Notes: generated by a model not told the origin, from the letters alone. A stretch of 64,000 nt of DNA from Dendrocalamus latiflorus (GCA_017311315.1 CM029627.1:54054527-54118526); one strand, 5' to 3'; positions 10,996 through 22,828 are shown, numbered from the stretch's first letter. Program-made: numbers and translations.

Positions 10996-11706
10996 ATATC
11001 GATTGTAGATCATGACCTTAGTTAGAATGGGCATTAGTTTCATGACTAAAATTATTTCTCCAAAATCTAATTACAAAATATAAGTATTATTACTCAATCT
11101 CATCCCTCCTAGATGATCTCCTCTTATCTATGTCTTGCCCTAGCAGATTTTAATTTTGAAAACTCTTACCCCAAATTCAAAATGACAAATTCCCAAGACT
11201 TCTATAAAACCCTTGTTTGAAGATGTCTTGAAAAACTATTTTGGGAAAACAAAATAGTAAAAAATTATTTTCAAAAAATATAATATTTTACTCTGGAAGT
11301 TCGCCTACCAAATGGTTCGCAAAATTCATTTTCAAGCTCTTCCCACAAAACTGATCTTCTAAGGGGATTTCCAAAATTAACTTCCCACATCTAAAAATCC
11401 ATTTTGATTTCGCTGGTGATCAAAACAAATCTACTTCCCAAAAAAACTCTTTCCCATAAAGGCTTATCTCAAAAGTTTAACTACTTACCGAATTTATTCC
11501 AAAAATCCGGTTTGGTTTCTCAAATAGTCAAATTCTTTCCAAATTTGTAAAGCTCACCTAATTATTTTTTTGCTTAATTATAATTCGCACAATCATGACG
11601 TTACACACCAAGCCTACCTTATTATTTTTTTTCTTACTTATAATTCGCGCTATCGTGATGTGGTAGACCAAGCTTACCATATTATTATTTTTGCTTAATT
11701 ATAATT
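10996..11706. other. AT-rich gypsy leader remnant
   Basis: The stretch follows the decayed primer site and is rich in TTCCCA, CAAAA and TTTTCAAA runs. A weakly repeated TTATTTTTTTGCTTAATTATAA-type segment occurs three times between 11,560 and 11,710. No open frame or site is recognised. Confidence 0.4.
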
Positions 11707-11815
11707 CATAGATGGTTCGTACTAAGAACCATCTATGACGATTGCAGGCATCATAGACAAGTGTATAATATGAACCGTCTGTGACAATTATGTATGAAAT
11801 TTCAGTCTCGCCCCA

Positions 11816-11833
11816 CCATGTCATTGATCCGTG
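11816..11833 (+). promoter_or_regulatory. Decayed histone type I promoter element
   Basis: CCATGTCATTGATCCGTG aligns without gaps to the plant histone type I element CCACGTCANCGATCCGCG. All three differences are C to T changes, each at a former CpG. It lies 186 bp before the H4 start, a normal place for this element. The element name and consensus are established knowledge; the alignment is read from the sequence. Confidence 0.7.
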
Positions 11834-12018
11834 GTATCTCCCCAGGATCTCAATCTCACTGGTCCATTCTCTCTGCAGCGAACGGTAGGCACCGGTCTCC
11901 TCCCACATCTCACCTCTTATTAATCCCCTCTCCCTTTCCCCCAATTTCACTCTAAGTACCTTTCCTCGAATTCCATTCGCTCCTCCAGTAGCCGCGAAGA
12001 AGAGATCTATTAGTCACC

Positions 12019-12330
12019 ATGTATGGGTGCAGCAAGGGAGGGAAGGGGCTTGGCAAGGGCGGTGCGAACCACCACCAGAAGGTCCTGTGCGACAACATCT
12101 AGGGCATCACCAAGTCAGCGATCCAGCGGCTGGTGAGGAGGGGTGGTTTGAAGCGCATCTCTGGACTCATCTATGAGGAGAGCCGCAGTGTGTTCAAGAT
12201 TTTTCTAGAGAACATCATCCGCAACACCATCACCTACATCGAGCACGCCTACCACAAGATCGTCACTACCATGGATGTTGTCTATGTGCTCAAGCGACAA
12301 GGCTGCACCCTCTATGACTTCAGTAGCTAG
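12019..12330 (+). pseudogene. Histone H4 pseudogene
   Basis: The 312-bp intronless frame has the full 103-residue length of H4. Preserved blocks include KGGKGLGKGGA, KRISGLIYEE, KIFLEN, HKIVTTMDVVY-like (normally RRKTVTAMDVVY), LKRQG and a TLY end. It has an amber codon where H4 has Gln in DNIQGITK. Many Arg codons have become Cys, His or Gln, as expected from CpG decay. Tail arginines and the H16-R19 basic patch are damaged, so it could not work as a histone. It is not a retrocopy, because a recognisable H4 promoter element precedes it. It lies inside CACTA-type repeats. Confidence 0.92.
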
Positions 12331-13102
12331 GACGGTCCTTTCCCCTTTGCCATTGCCACCACAAAACTATGATGTCTTTGTTCAGTTAGCATATTAGTCT
12401 TAGGTGGAATAATATTACTAGTATTTGTCTATTGCAAATTCTGTAGTATGAAGCGCTATATGTAATTTAGATCTGGAATTCAAATTCAAACATGTTGTTT
12501 CACTAGACAAACTATTCGTCTTTTAGTTGTCCGCCACTGTTCTTTTTTGTTTCTTCATTTTGAACTGTGATTGAATTGAGAAGCACAGATGATTCTTTTT
12601 ATTAACCACCTGTGATATGCCCATCACAAACGGTTGGTACATAGAACCACCTGTGATATGCCCATCACAAACAGTTGGTACATAGAATTATCTGTGATGA
12701 CCGAATAGCATAGATAGTTCTTGTTAAGAACAGTTTGTGAATTATCACAGACAGTTTTTAACAAGAACCATCTATGATAATTGCAAACATTATAGATGGT
12801 TTTTAATCTGAACCGTCTGTATTGTGACTTATCATAAGTAGTTCTTTATACAAACCATATGTATTGTGACTTATCACAGACAGCTCACAAACCGTCTGTG
12901 ATAATCGCTTGTTATCACAAACACAAAAATTCAGACGGTTCAGAAAACCACCTGTGATGATAGTTTAGAATCGTCTATGATGACCGTTTCTGTGGTAGTA
13001 TACAATGCGTAAATTTATATGGAAATATAGAGTTGGACTTATTATACAACTCTTATGATTGTGATAGAAATGGGGTTTGATTCAGGACACCTCTTTCAGA
13101 GA

Positions 13103-13305
13103 AGTTTATGAATCTTAAAGCAAAATAATTAATATTAGGTGATGGTAAATCTGTATCAACCTATAGAAAATAAATTGAATTGAAGAATAGACATAGATAT
13201 AGATTGTAATATTAGGTAGGGAAAATCTTTGATTTGATTTTTTAGGTTATGCATGTCTACCCCTACCTAATATTAACTACTTTGCTTTAAGTTTATTAAA
13301 CCTTT
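13103..13305. repeat. MITE-like imperfect inverted repeat
   Basis: The left arm (13,103-13,142) contains CTTAAAGCAAAATAATTAATA and the right arm (13,262-13,305) is its imperfect complement, reading CTTAAAGCAAAGTAGTTAATA on the minus strand. About 40 bp pair with a few mismatches around a 120-bp centre. No coding capacity. The family is not identified. Confidence 0.5.
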
Positions 13306-13557
13306 TTAAAAATAAGTGTACCGAAGCATACCCTGATAGAAACATAATTGTACTTTTTATACAGCTGTAATAGCTCTCGTATCTATCTGATTGATATGCA
13401 CTGTTATAATCTGGACCCACTATAATTGACGTTATAGATCTTTCTCTTTTTTTTATGCATCAAGCATTTTGAAATGCAATTAGTAGTAGATCATCAGGAA
13501 GCAAAGGAATTAAAGGAAGGGCAACAGCTTGCAAGCAAACATGCATGAGGAGCGCAC

Positions 13558-14407
13558 CTTTGTTCAAGAGAACGGCAACATGCAGAGCTGTCTTTCCTCC
13601 AGGCCCAGAGTAGGATGGTGAGTACCTGCTGGCCGTGAGGACCCCGACAATGTCAGCTCTGCGCAAAGTGGAAGCCAAGTAGAGTGGAGATACGCCTTCA
13701 CCGTCTGCTATCTGCACCAGCGCAGGGCTGGTCTTGTCGTCGTCCAGGCTCGCGTCTGCCGAAACCAGCAACTCCACGAGTTCTGTATGCCCGCACCTCA
13801 CTGCCTCGTGTAGGCACGTCTCTCCCTTGTGGTTTCTTGCCCTCAGGAACTCGGAGAACCGCCGCACTGTTCGGGTGGTCTGCCCTGCCTCCCCGTTCGT
13901 GGCACCATCAGCAGATGATGGCATGGGATCACCGTTCGTGGCCACCGTGCTGCTCTCTGCTGCTGCGGCTACGTTTGGGTCTGGCCGCAGAGCGCGCAAG
14001 ACGGCACGCGTTAGCTCGACATGGCCATGGCTGGCAGTAATGTGGAGCACCCCATCCCCATCGGAGCTGGCTCCTTGGAGGAGCATGTGTCGAGGGATGG
14101 AATTTGTCTCAGCTGTTCGATTCATGCCAGGAGCTGCATCGGTGCCCTTAGCAATTGCTGACGCTAGCATCTCATTTGCCTCCGGCTCTGGTGGAATATT
14201 AATGCCAATTGCCCTTTCATCGGCTGCTGGACCTCCTCCAAGTGCTGCTCCTTGACCATCTACTTCGTCCACCTGTTCGGCCGCAGTGACATCATCATGG
14301 CTGCTTGTTGTGCCTGCTCCTTGCTCCTGACCTTCAACATAGCCAACAAGCCTTCCAAATGCTTCTACATCGCCTTGTCTCGCTGCCTTTAGCAATCTTT
14401 TATCCAT
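13558..14407 (-). pseudogene. Ankyrin-repeat gene fragment (first exon only)
   Basis: Start MDKRLLKAARQGD at 14,407 is typical for the plant ACD6-like ankyrin family. Ankyrin units follow: GDGVLHITASHGHVELTRAVL, KGETCLHEAVRCGHTELVELL, GVSPLYLASTLRRADIVGVL and the beginning of one more, GGKTALHVAVLLNK. A splice donor AAAG|GTGCGC follows at 13,558, giving 283 codons plus one base. Without splicing the frame stops at 13,460. No further ankyrin units or the usual C-terminal PGG membrane domain are found downstream on the minus strand, where the CACTA remnant lies. It is either a cut-off gene or a gene whose remaining exons are unrecognised. The start lies 246 bp after the Ulp1 gene's stop. Confidence 0.65.
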
Positions 14408-14652
14408 CGGATACCTTGCCCAAGATTGCCGGTATTTTCTTGCCAACTTCGTCTCTTCTGCACAAATGTGGAATGCAGCAAACCACCAAGCATACAAATC
14501 ATGGATCACACACCTTCTTGTAAACAAAAAAAATGTACATAACCTAAAATTTAAAACTTCAAAATCCACCAGACAAATTTTTATGACTGAAGAATCGCTA
14601 ACCGCATGTGTTTACCCATACATTAAAAAACACATTAAAACATGTACAGTGC

Positions 14653-16068
14653 CTAACCAGAAATGTTTGTGATCCACCGAGAAACACGAGGCGGCAGTTT
14701 TGCTTGGTTGTCCTTGCAAGAGAGTATGTATGCCAGGAAGTCCTTTCGTAGCTCTCTTGATTCCTAACAACATGTGACATTGAAAGTATATGAACTACAA
14801 TACGTATGCTACACCTCCAATACAAAAAGAAAGAAAGTTGCAACAAAGGAATAAACCTAACGCATGAAGGAAGTGTTACTCACAGTAGGAAATGATTGAA
14901 CGAGTTGGTGGCCATCCCACAAACGCATGAAGCTGAACATGAAGAACCCACAGTCATAGCTACATATGCAGAGGGAAAACTAGAATCAATCACCATATAG
15001 GTATAAAATGCAATTTTATTAGCCGACACGTACGGAAACCGTGCATGAAAAAATCAGCTAGCACCTGTTATGTTGCCTAGGTACTTTGGGAAACTCATAT
15101 GTCCAACTGCGGAAGTCATGTTCTGACATGTCGAATGCAGTATCCATGGTTAAGTTGAGAGCACCGCAGACCTCCGGCCTAATTTGCTTATGACGTTCCG
15201 CAGGATCCAGACCACCTTGAGCAGAATCTGGGAGAGAGTCCAGAATACTGAGCTTTCGGTGCCTCATGTTGAAAGCGTACAGAGTCCAATGCTCATTCCA
15301 GAAGACAGGGATGAGTATCTGTAAAACAAAAGGTTTAATTTGAGAATATGTATACGGAGTAATACAGTATTGTACTGGGACTGTAATCAAAACTTGGATT
15401 TCGTCTCGATGGATGAATGTACACCATAAATCAGCATACTTAAGAATATGATCATACCAGATGTGAATCAGAAGCATTATACAGAATAGATTGGCGACAG
15501 GAAACAGTTTTGAGAGAAGTGGTGTTCCATTGATCAAGCCCGCGGGCCACAGATTCCTGCGAAAAAAGTAAGGAGCAACAAACCATTATAATGCGATCTG
15601 AAGAGCATGAAGAAACTTTCCACAGAGAATAAACTCACTATCCAATCTGAATCAACATAGTGCCTCCATCCCAAGCATTTTTTGTTCTTACAATTTTCAA
15701 CATCCTCTGCTGCCATGTTTCTAATGGCTAAGTTCAAGCAATAAGAATCTAACTTCCCTTCTTTTTTCACTGCCTCCTGGATATCTGCAAGCTTTAACTT
15801 GATGACAAAAGGAACTTCACTTGACACCCACACCTCCCTGCATAGCGAGCCATGGAAAAAAAGAAACATGTCACCATATGTGCACTCTATCATGAAAGCA
15901 TTATATATATAAATGTTGCAGTAAGACAGATCGCACTTACTGTACTAATTCAGAGCTAGCCAATGTAGTAGTGAAGCGATACAGATCGTCCAATGTACTT
16001 GAATATGACAACTCAACAGGCCGTTGTTTGACCAAGAAAGGTGACTCCAACTCCTTACTTGGTTTCAT
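14653..16068 (-). CDS. Ulp1-type (C48) SUMO/ubiquitin-like protease, 6 exons
   Basis: Splicing exons 16,068-15,941, 15,837-15,639, 15,556-15,458, 15,318-15,065, 14,959-14,884 and 14,763-14,653 gives one frame of 288 residues. Every junction has GT-AG ends and matching phase. The catalytic set is complete: His152 (NEHWTLYAF), Asp169 (LSILDS), Gln224 and Cys230 (QHNSYDCGFF), with the usual Gln-x5-Cys spacing. C48 enzymes cut SUMO-like tags from proteins or precursors, often in the nucleus. The ATG at 16,068 is the first after an in-frame TAG. The N-terminal extension is short (about 60 residues) for a plant Ulp1 protein, so upstream exons may be missing. Similar genes are sometimes carried by Mutator-like elements, but no such ends are seen here. 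Confidence 0.8.
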
Positions 16069-17159
16069 CTCTTTATTTGCCGTGGACTTAATGACCTTCT
16101 AGGCTTCTCAATTACACGAGTTTGCGTGCACCTTCAATTAATAAACCACACACTTAAAAGTTAAAACAATACACAATTATTTCACAGTGAAACTTACTTG
16201 TCAAACTTTTTTATTAAGTGGCTTGTCAAACTTTTTTTCTTAGTGCAAGGAGTAAGTAAAACCCCACTAAGCCAAATTAAAAGAGTAGTATAATTCAAGT
16301 ACAAAAGGTTCAGGCCCCAAGTTTTTCTCAAAGAAAGATTCAGACCCAGAACAACAGTACACAACACTCCCAGCTCGATCCACGTGCCGGAGATCAAGTG
16401 GAACCAACAGGTCACTCACTGAGCGATATTGCTTACCGGAGTACTAGTAGCACTTGCTTCCGCAAAAGCTCCTCGATCGATCGGTTTCTCCTACCTCGTC
16501 TCTCCGTCGCCTCGGTGACCTCGATCGATCGGTTTCTTCTTCGTCAGTGGCCTCTTCTCCACTGAACCTGCATGTAGGCCTCTTTCTTCGCTATTATAGC
16601 GAGAGAGGAGAGCTTTCTGGACGGACGTCCCCAACGCCGGAGTAGGCGACGATCGACCTTGACGAGCTCCTTGTCCATATCTGAGTAGTCGCACCCGTCG
16701 ATGTCTCGGTGCCTCCTTGATCGATTAATTACGGTTACTTCGAGGGTGACATGTCAACGCAGCAGCACCATCAAACCATTTGTAATACCAGGAAGAGAAA
16801 AAAAAATTGTCAGTTAACAAGACACCTCACCTGCCTTTTGCCTCTGCCAGAGAGATGTGGCAAGCCGCATGTTTGCCTTGCATGCATGTCTACCACCTAT
16901 GCCTTGCAACCTGCAGAAACCATAGCTAGCCTCCCTTCTTAAGTCAAGCCAAATAGGCAGCCACTCCACACCGAGTCAGTGAGGAAGAGAGTGACCGGAG
17001 GCAAGGAGCTCGAGAAGTAAGGGGGTGACGGTGGAGCAAGGACGACAGTCTTGAAGGCTTAGGTCATCCACGATCACCGAGAACCTCGGACCTCGCCATT
17101 GCCACAACCTTCTTCAACGTCCAAGCCCGACACCCAGGTAGGTCCCCTCACCATACCTG
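16069..17159. other. Intergenic DNA upstream of the Ulp1 gene
   Basis: The stretch has short ORFs without recognisable domains and a direct repeat of CTCGATCGATCGGTTTCT (16,472 and 16,521). It would contain the promoter of the minus-strand Ulp1 gene. The exact start of the following LTR is not visible. Confidence 0.4.
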
Positions 17160-19093
17160 TAGTTTGTTTATGGCACGACGTGCTTAGCAAAAGGGTAGGA
17201 AGGGGGTGTACCTTAAGTAAGCCGAAGTAGGCTATGGCGGCGAGGAAGGGGAAGAGTGGCCGGAGGTGGAGGAGGCGCTGGGCACCCGGCCGGCTGCAAG
17301 CCGGGGCCGGTGAGCTGAAGAGGACGGAGAACCAATCAGTCTTAGGCCGGATCTGGCGTAGAGGGTGAGGTGGAGAGGGTTAGGGAAGCGGTTGGTGGTC
17401 GGAGATCAGCTAGATCCGATCGTGGGTGGCCGGATCTGAGGGAGGCGCCACCGAATCCATGAGCGGGGAGGCGTGAGGAGAAGGTGGGGCGAACACTCAG
17501 CACCCGAGGCCGACGGCGCTCGGTGCGGCTGCGCCATGGAAAACCCAAGCCGAGCGCGACAGTGAAGCTGAGAGAGAGAGAGAGAGAAGAGGTGAGAGGG
17601 GAAGGGTGAGGAGAAGGTGGAGGCGAGCGGCGGTCAGCCGGAATGAGCCCGGGGCCGGCGAGCCTGAGCTCGGTCGTGCACAGCCGCGCCGCCGCGTCGC
17701 CCGACCGAGCGGTCGGGGCAAAATAGGAGAGAGAGGAGTGCGGGAGAGTCGTGGAGGAGGAGGTGGCCGGTGGCAAGCACAGGGCCGGCGAGCCCTAAGC
17801 CCGACCGTGCACTACCGTGCCGCCTGGAGAGGCGCTCGGGCGTAGTCAGCGAGAGAGGGGGGCGAGAAATGGGGGGGGTTGAGGCCGTTCGGCCGAATCA
17901 GATAAAGAGGTGAGAAGATTAGTTCAGCCGGGTGGTAGGGAAAGGAAAGGAAAGAGAGAGAGAGAGAGAAAGAGAGAAAGGAAAAGGAAAAAGAAGAAGA
18001 AGAAGAAGAAGAAAAGAAAGGAAAAGAAAAGGGGGGGTTGGTATCTTCGCGATGGCTCCTTAACCCCAGGCATTTTATGCCAGAGTCAGAATATACGCGT
18101 AGATTATCCCCGCTCACTTAAGCACTGGTTTCGTTTTAATGTGTTAAGTCGGATTAATTGCTTGTCCAGGTAGAAGCCCTGAGTCAATGCTGTCCACACA
18201 TTGCTTCGCTCTGCTTGGTTAACAGGCAAGTGTATGGTAGAGCGATAGACCATAGAGTTTATGAATGCGCGGTGTTTACATAATGTGATAATGTTTATGT
18301 GGAAATGCGATGATTACATGACTTGATGCTTATTTATGGATGACAATGATAATGACAATGGATATATGCATTTGCATGATGTGCACTCAAGAGTGAGGGC
18401 GGTGAGAAAGTTCCTAGCTACGAGTAAAGCTAGTGGACTAATCCGGAGTGCTCTTGGGTAAGACCTACTTCGGTAGGCCTCCACAGGAGTGGACAGATCC
18501 TCGTGCCGATATGGGTGGGCCCAAGATTATGGGTGAACATTGACGGGTGTTCACTCGGCAATACCGGTATATGCAATATGATGAGCAAATGTGCATGTAG
18601 AGAAGTGTTGCATTGCATTGATGATATGGTAATGTTGGAACATGAAAATGCATGTGGAATATGTTATGGTTAATGTGGAACCATGAGAGTGATGATATGA
18701 GCATGACAATGTATGCAGAGTATGTTAGAGTTGGTTAAATTGCTTTTATGTTTTGATAGTGTTTATTGTCCTATTACGTACTTGCTGAGTCTTTGGGACT
18801 CACCCTTGTTTTGTTGTTTTATTTCTAGGTGACCGTTGATGACGTCATGCACGGGTGGGTGTAGCACATGAACAACTCCACGTCCTTGCAGCACTTCACA
18901 TACCCAGCTTTTGTAGTAGTTTTAACTCCACTAGTAGGTTAGAATAGCTGCTTAAAAATGGTATGGTGTAAGCGGTCGTTGCTTCATGAATAAAGGTAAG
19001 GTTTTGCTTATAATGATCAATGGTTGTTTGAAAATGTTATTAACGTGCAATGATGGTAGCACTCTAGGCCCGAAGGATGGGCGGGGTGTTACA
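17160..19093 (+). repeat. 5'-truncated LTR of a plus-strand gypsy element
   Basis: The right border is firm: the LTR ends GGGCGGGGTGTTACA at 19,093 and is followed at once by a perfect tRNA-Met primer site. The left end should begin TGTAACACC but no such start is seen, so the LTR is cut or diverged; 17,160 is only an estimate. The middle is GC-rich with AG-rich microsatellite tracts (17,568-17,590 and 17,940-18,030). The TTGCTGAGTCTTTGGGACTCACC end region is typical of these LTRs. Confidence 0.6.
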
Positions 19094-19095
19094 GT

Positions 19096-19107
19096 TGGTA
19101 TCAGAGC
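19096..19107 (+). promoter_or_regulatory. Primer-binding site, tRNA-iMet type
   Basis: TGGTATCAGAGC is a perfect match to the classic plant initiator-methionine tRNA primer site and begins 3 bp after the LTR end. Confidence 0.9.
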
Positions 19108-19334
19108 GGGCGTTAGGTCTATGGTAAAGAAATTTGATAACTTAGGTTAATTATTCAACTAAAATCTGACTTAGGCCTAATAAGTAAATTAAAATTTGAC
19201 ACACTAGTGCACCATAGGATGGGGAATGGGTCTTACATTGCATTTATGCTTTCGTTAGCTTTGATGTTGATGTGTGATGTTGAAATGGATGTTTGTAGGC
19301 TAGTTGTGTGATTGGCTATCTATCATGAACAGAT

Positions 19335-20738
19335 ATGCTGAGAGCTAGAGGACGCAGACGTGGCCATGGAGGTCGCGGCCGGGGCAGTGGTCGTGGCCAT
19401 GCCCAAGTGGAGCCACCGCTTGAGATTCAGCAGGAGGCACCTGGCGCAGAGGTTGCTTCTACTGAACAGTCCATAGCTAGAGATCCTGCAAGGTCTTCAG
19501 CCTTGCTGCAAGAGTTCCTAGAGGAGGTCCGTGTGATTCGCCATCAAGCGCCGGCAGCCGCCGCTGCTGCCATACCTACTGCTGCCCCTATTACTGTTCC
19601 AGCCGTACCAGAGGCAAGAATGGGCCTTCGTGAGTGGTTGACTTTGCAACTAGATACCTTTGATGCTTCGGGTACACCAGTCCAAGCTGTAGATTGGCTG
19701 CACTACATGGAAAGGCAATTTGAAGCCCTAGAGATGAGCTCTCAGTTGAAGGCTCGCTTTATGGCTTTCCAATTGAAGGGTCAGGCGGACATCTGGTGGG
19801 AAGGAGTTCTTTCAGTCAGGACCCTTGCCTAGGGTCCCGCAACTTAGGAAATCTTCACCGAGTAGTTCAAGGTGAAGTATTACCTAGATTCTTTTGTGGA
19901 GATCATGGAGGTCGCCCTGTCGACTTTCGTGCAGGGAAAGATGACTGTAACTGAGTACGAAGCGGGATTCAACAATCTGATCCGCTTCGTACCATCGGTC
20001 ATGAGTAACGACCTTGAGAAGGCTAAAAGGTTCCGTCAAGGGCTCAACTCTGAGTTCCGGCATGTCATGGGAGCTACTACGCCACGCGACTTTAGGTCTA
20101 TGGTGGAGCAGGCCAGAGGGATGCAGATGGAGATGTAGCTCACTAAAAGGCTGCAACCCTCTGGTGGTTTGAGCACTTCTAGTGGTAACCAGAAGAGGAG
20201 CTTTACTAAAGGGGGTGGGTCATCTCAGCAGCCTGCTCCTAAGAAGTCCAAGTGGGGCCAGCGTCCCCCACAATCATCCAAGTCCAAGTCTTCGAGGCCA
20301 TCTTCTTCAGTGCCTCGTTCTTCATCGACGACCCCAACCTATCGTCCTGTCCCAGGACAGGGCATGATCTGTTTCAAGTGTGGAGGTGGGCACCGTGTTG
20401 CTGAGTGCACCTGGATGGGGGAGTGCTGGCATTGCGGTAGATCAGGCCACATGGAGCGGGATTGTCGTCAAAACCCCTCTAGCATTCTCAAGTGGGAGCC
20501 AGTATCTTCATCTTCGTCAAATGCTACACCTCGGGGGGTCAGTCCAGATGATGGCAGCCGCCCCTGTATTGCAGTTACCACTTTCCTAGGCTCCACCCGT
20601 CGGGTATTACTGGCATACTGCACCGACTCCTCCATTCCAGCATGCTACATTGCCTCCAGTCCCGTTGCCGCCACAGCGGAGCGTTGGGGCTCTCACCGCC
20701 CTGACACCACCTGGAGTCTACTCACTGCCTGCTGCTAA
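19335..20738 (+). pseudogene. gag of the plus-strand gypsy element
   Basis: The frame starts MLRARGRRRGHGGRG at 19,335. The capsid part has WLHYMERQFEAL, FMAFQLKGQADIWWEG and TVTEYEAGFNNLIRF, the plant gypsy Retrotrans_gag signature. Two zinc knuckles follow near 20,370-20,465: CFKCGGGHRVAEC (one residue short before the His) and a standard CWHCGRSGHMERDC. Stops at 19,830-19,832, around 19,843-19,865 and at 20,136-20,138 interrupt the frame; the last stands for a CAG (EMQL). The element is cut off near 20,750 before protease, where the minus-strand gag begins. Confidence 0.85.
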
Positions 20739-20764
20739 GTCCGTAGGTCTACCATGATGGAGCT

Positions 20765-21545
20765 TTCAAGTTAAAAGATGCTGTCCTTGGTGCTGGTTTT
20801 AAATCTTCTAATAACTGCTTCTCCGCCTTGGTCGTTTGATGCACCAAATCAACAACAGTATTGTATGGTTGATATTACACAATGCGTTTAATGTTTTTGT
20901 TTAGACCAAACAGAAAATGTGCAAGTGTTTGCTCTTCATCTTCATGCACATGTGCCCTAATCATAGCTTGCTCCATATCCTTGTAGTATTCCTCCACTGA
21001 GCGACCTCCCTGTCTCAAATTCTGCAGTTTATCAAAAAGATCACATTTATAAGTGTTATGAACAAAACGTACTCTCAACTCTTGCTTCATTTCAGCCTAT
21101 GATGCACTTGGAGGTTCTCCATTCTCTTCTCTTTGGTTCAAAACTTGCTCCCACCAAATCAATGCATACCCATCAAACTCAAGTGATGCCATGTATAGCT
21201 TCTTCTCCTCCGAATAATTGTGCATCCGGAAGATTTTGTCTACCTTGAGCTCCCATGTGAGGTAGCCATCTGGATCAGAAGCACCTTCAAATTTAGAAAT
21301 AGTGAATTTGAATTTCCCAAATTTCTCCTTCACGCGCAGGTCATCATGACGACGGCCATGGCGTTGGTAGTTGTTATTGCAGTGTAGCCAAGCGTCATCA
21401 TCGAAGTCCTCAACGTGGGCGGCACTGCCGCGCCCACGGCCATGCCCACGGTCACGGCCTCTCCCTTGGCCATGTTCAACGCCGAAAATACCTCCCCACG
21501 CTCGGGAAAGGGTGGTCGAACCACGTTGGCAGTGGCTCAATCGGC
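20765..21545 (-). pseudogene. gag of a minus-strand gypsy element
   Basis: Read on the minus strand, 21,540-21,097 gives a Gly/Arg-rich start (GRGRDRGHGRGRG) and FKFTISKFEGASDPDGYL, KKLYMASLEFDGYALIWWEQ. After a stop at 21,097-21,099 the same frame continues with RVRFVHNTYKCDLFDKLQNL, RQGGRSVEEYYKDMEQ and the FLFGLNKNIKRIV region. Another stop follows, then VDLVHQTTKAEKQL to about 20,765. This is a Ty3/gypsy gag different from the plus-strand one. Protease, RT and integrase are missing. Confidence 0.82.
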
Positions 21546-22816
21546 TTGAGCTTGTGTAGCGAACCGTGTAGCCCTCTCCTCATCGGTCTCGTTAAGCTCA
21601 GCATCTCCGTCATGGACGCCAATTGGGCCCCGTTCTCTTCGAAGCTCCTATAGTATCTCCCTCCTCAAGACGCTCATGTTCTCATTCAACTGAGTGTTGA
21701 AATCATTTGTGAGCTTCTCAAGATCTGCCTGGGTCACATATGCTTGTTCTTCTTCTTTCGCTGCCATGGTTAGTGCAAACAACAAGGAAAGCTATGTATA
21801 TGGATGTGGAAAGTTTTATTTGTGGAATTCACTCAACCTCACCTTCTCTTACCAACCGAAGTTCTTATGCGTCCTTGATGGAATTGAAGAGCTACACGCA
21901 CTTGGTGATGGTAGACAACACAAGGTGATAGATCAAGCGAATTCGATTGCACAAATACTATTATAACAATGGCTTATATGTGGAGCTTGGAAAGAAAATT
22001 TTATCCCATGCAATCTGGAATTCTTGATGTTGTTAAGTAATAATTCAAGCTAGAAAACTTTGCCTAAGTGTTGATCCAAAAGGTTTAAGTGAAGTGTATG
22101 AACGCACACGCAAAGATCAATGTGACTCGATGCAACAAAGGAATGAGCTAAATAGAAGCGTTCTGAAATTTTGAATTAAATAGCTCGTTTGCACCATGTA
22201 CTAGGAGAGACGCTAGTCAATTGTAATAATATAAATGTAAGGGCACAAGATTGCTCAAAGGAATTAAATACACAAACTGAAAATTATATATTAGAATTAG
22301 CTAACCCTAATTTGGCCAACACTCACTCTCTTTTTTTGCCGAGGCTCTTCTTCTTTTCTTTTTTTTTTACTTGTGGTTGGCACTAATGTTTAGCATTTCT
22401 TTGCACAATTACTAGAAATTTCAGCAAATATAGATTAATACCAAGAGCAGCCCTTAATGCAATTATCAAAGACTAGTCTTAAAGATGAATGGAAACTTAT
22501 GGATATATTTAACAGCACCGGCGCAGTGCAATTTTTTCGCGGGCACTGTTCATGGGTACTATAGCAGTACTATTCACAGCACTGTAGCGATCGCGACTTT
22601 TTTTTGGTTTAGATGAAACAAAGGAAATAACACAATGATCAAGTGACGCAAAAGAACACGACGATCATCACCTAAACAAAATTCTAATGGACGAAAACTT
22701 AACAAAACTCACGAAAATAACACATGCAAAAACTAGGGTTTAGATTTTTTTTGGCTTTTTGTGTATAGGAAAAATAAATCTAACTACGGGTAAATTGATC
22801 CTACCGTGTCAACCGT
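21546..22816 (-). other. Leader of the minus-strand gypsy element
   Basis: The 1.27 kb between gag and the primer site has no frame of note. It contains the GCACTGTTCATGGGTACTAT segment near 22,541 often met in grass gypsy leaders, and AT-rich DNA. Confidence 0.5.
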
Positions 22817-22828
22817 GCTATGATACCA
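22817..22828 (-). promoter_or_regulatory. Primer-binding site of the minus-strand gypsy element
   Basis: The minus strand reads TGGTATCATAGC, one base from the tRNA-iMet site TGGTATCAGAGC. It lies 3 bp from the LTR end on that strand. Confidence 0.8.

Larger units (their letters stand above)
11707..12995. mobile_element. CACTA-like remnant carrying a histone H4 copy
   Basis: Both flanks of the H4 pseudogene are filled with variants of ACCATCTATGA, GAACCGTCTGTGA and TCACAGACGGTT in both orientations (11,707-11,790 and 12,585-12,985). This is the look of CACTA subterminal repeats. The right end reads GACCGTTTCTGTGGTAG at 12,984-13,000, whose complement CTACCACAGAAACGGTC matches a CACTA terminus (CACTAC...) that has lost its outermost bases. 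No clear left terminus or 3-bp target duplication is seen. No transposase is present, so it was non-autonomous. Confidence 0.6.

Noticed and set aside
12133..12330. Possible shortened functional histone-like protein after the H4 stop
   Set aside because: No ATG at the frame start, key basic residues lost, promoter element decayed.
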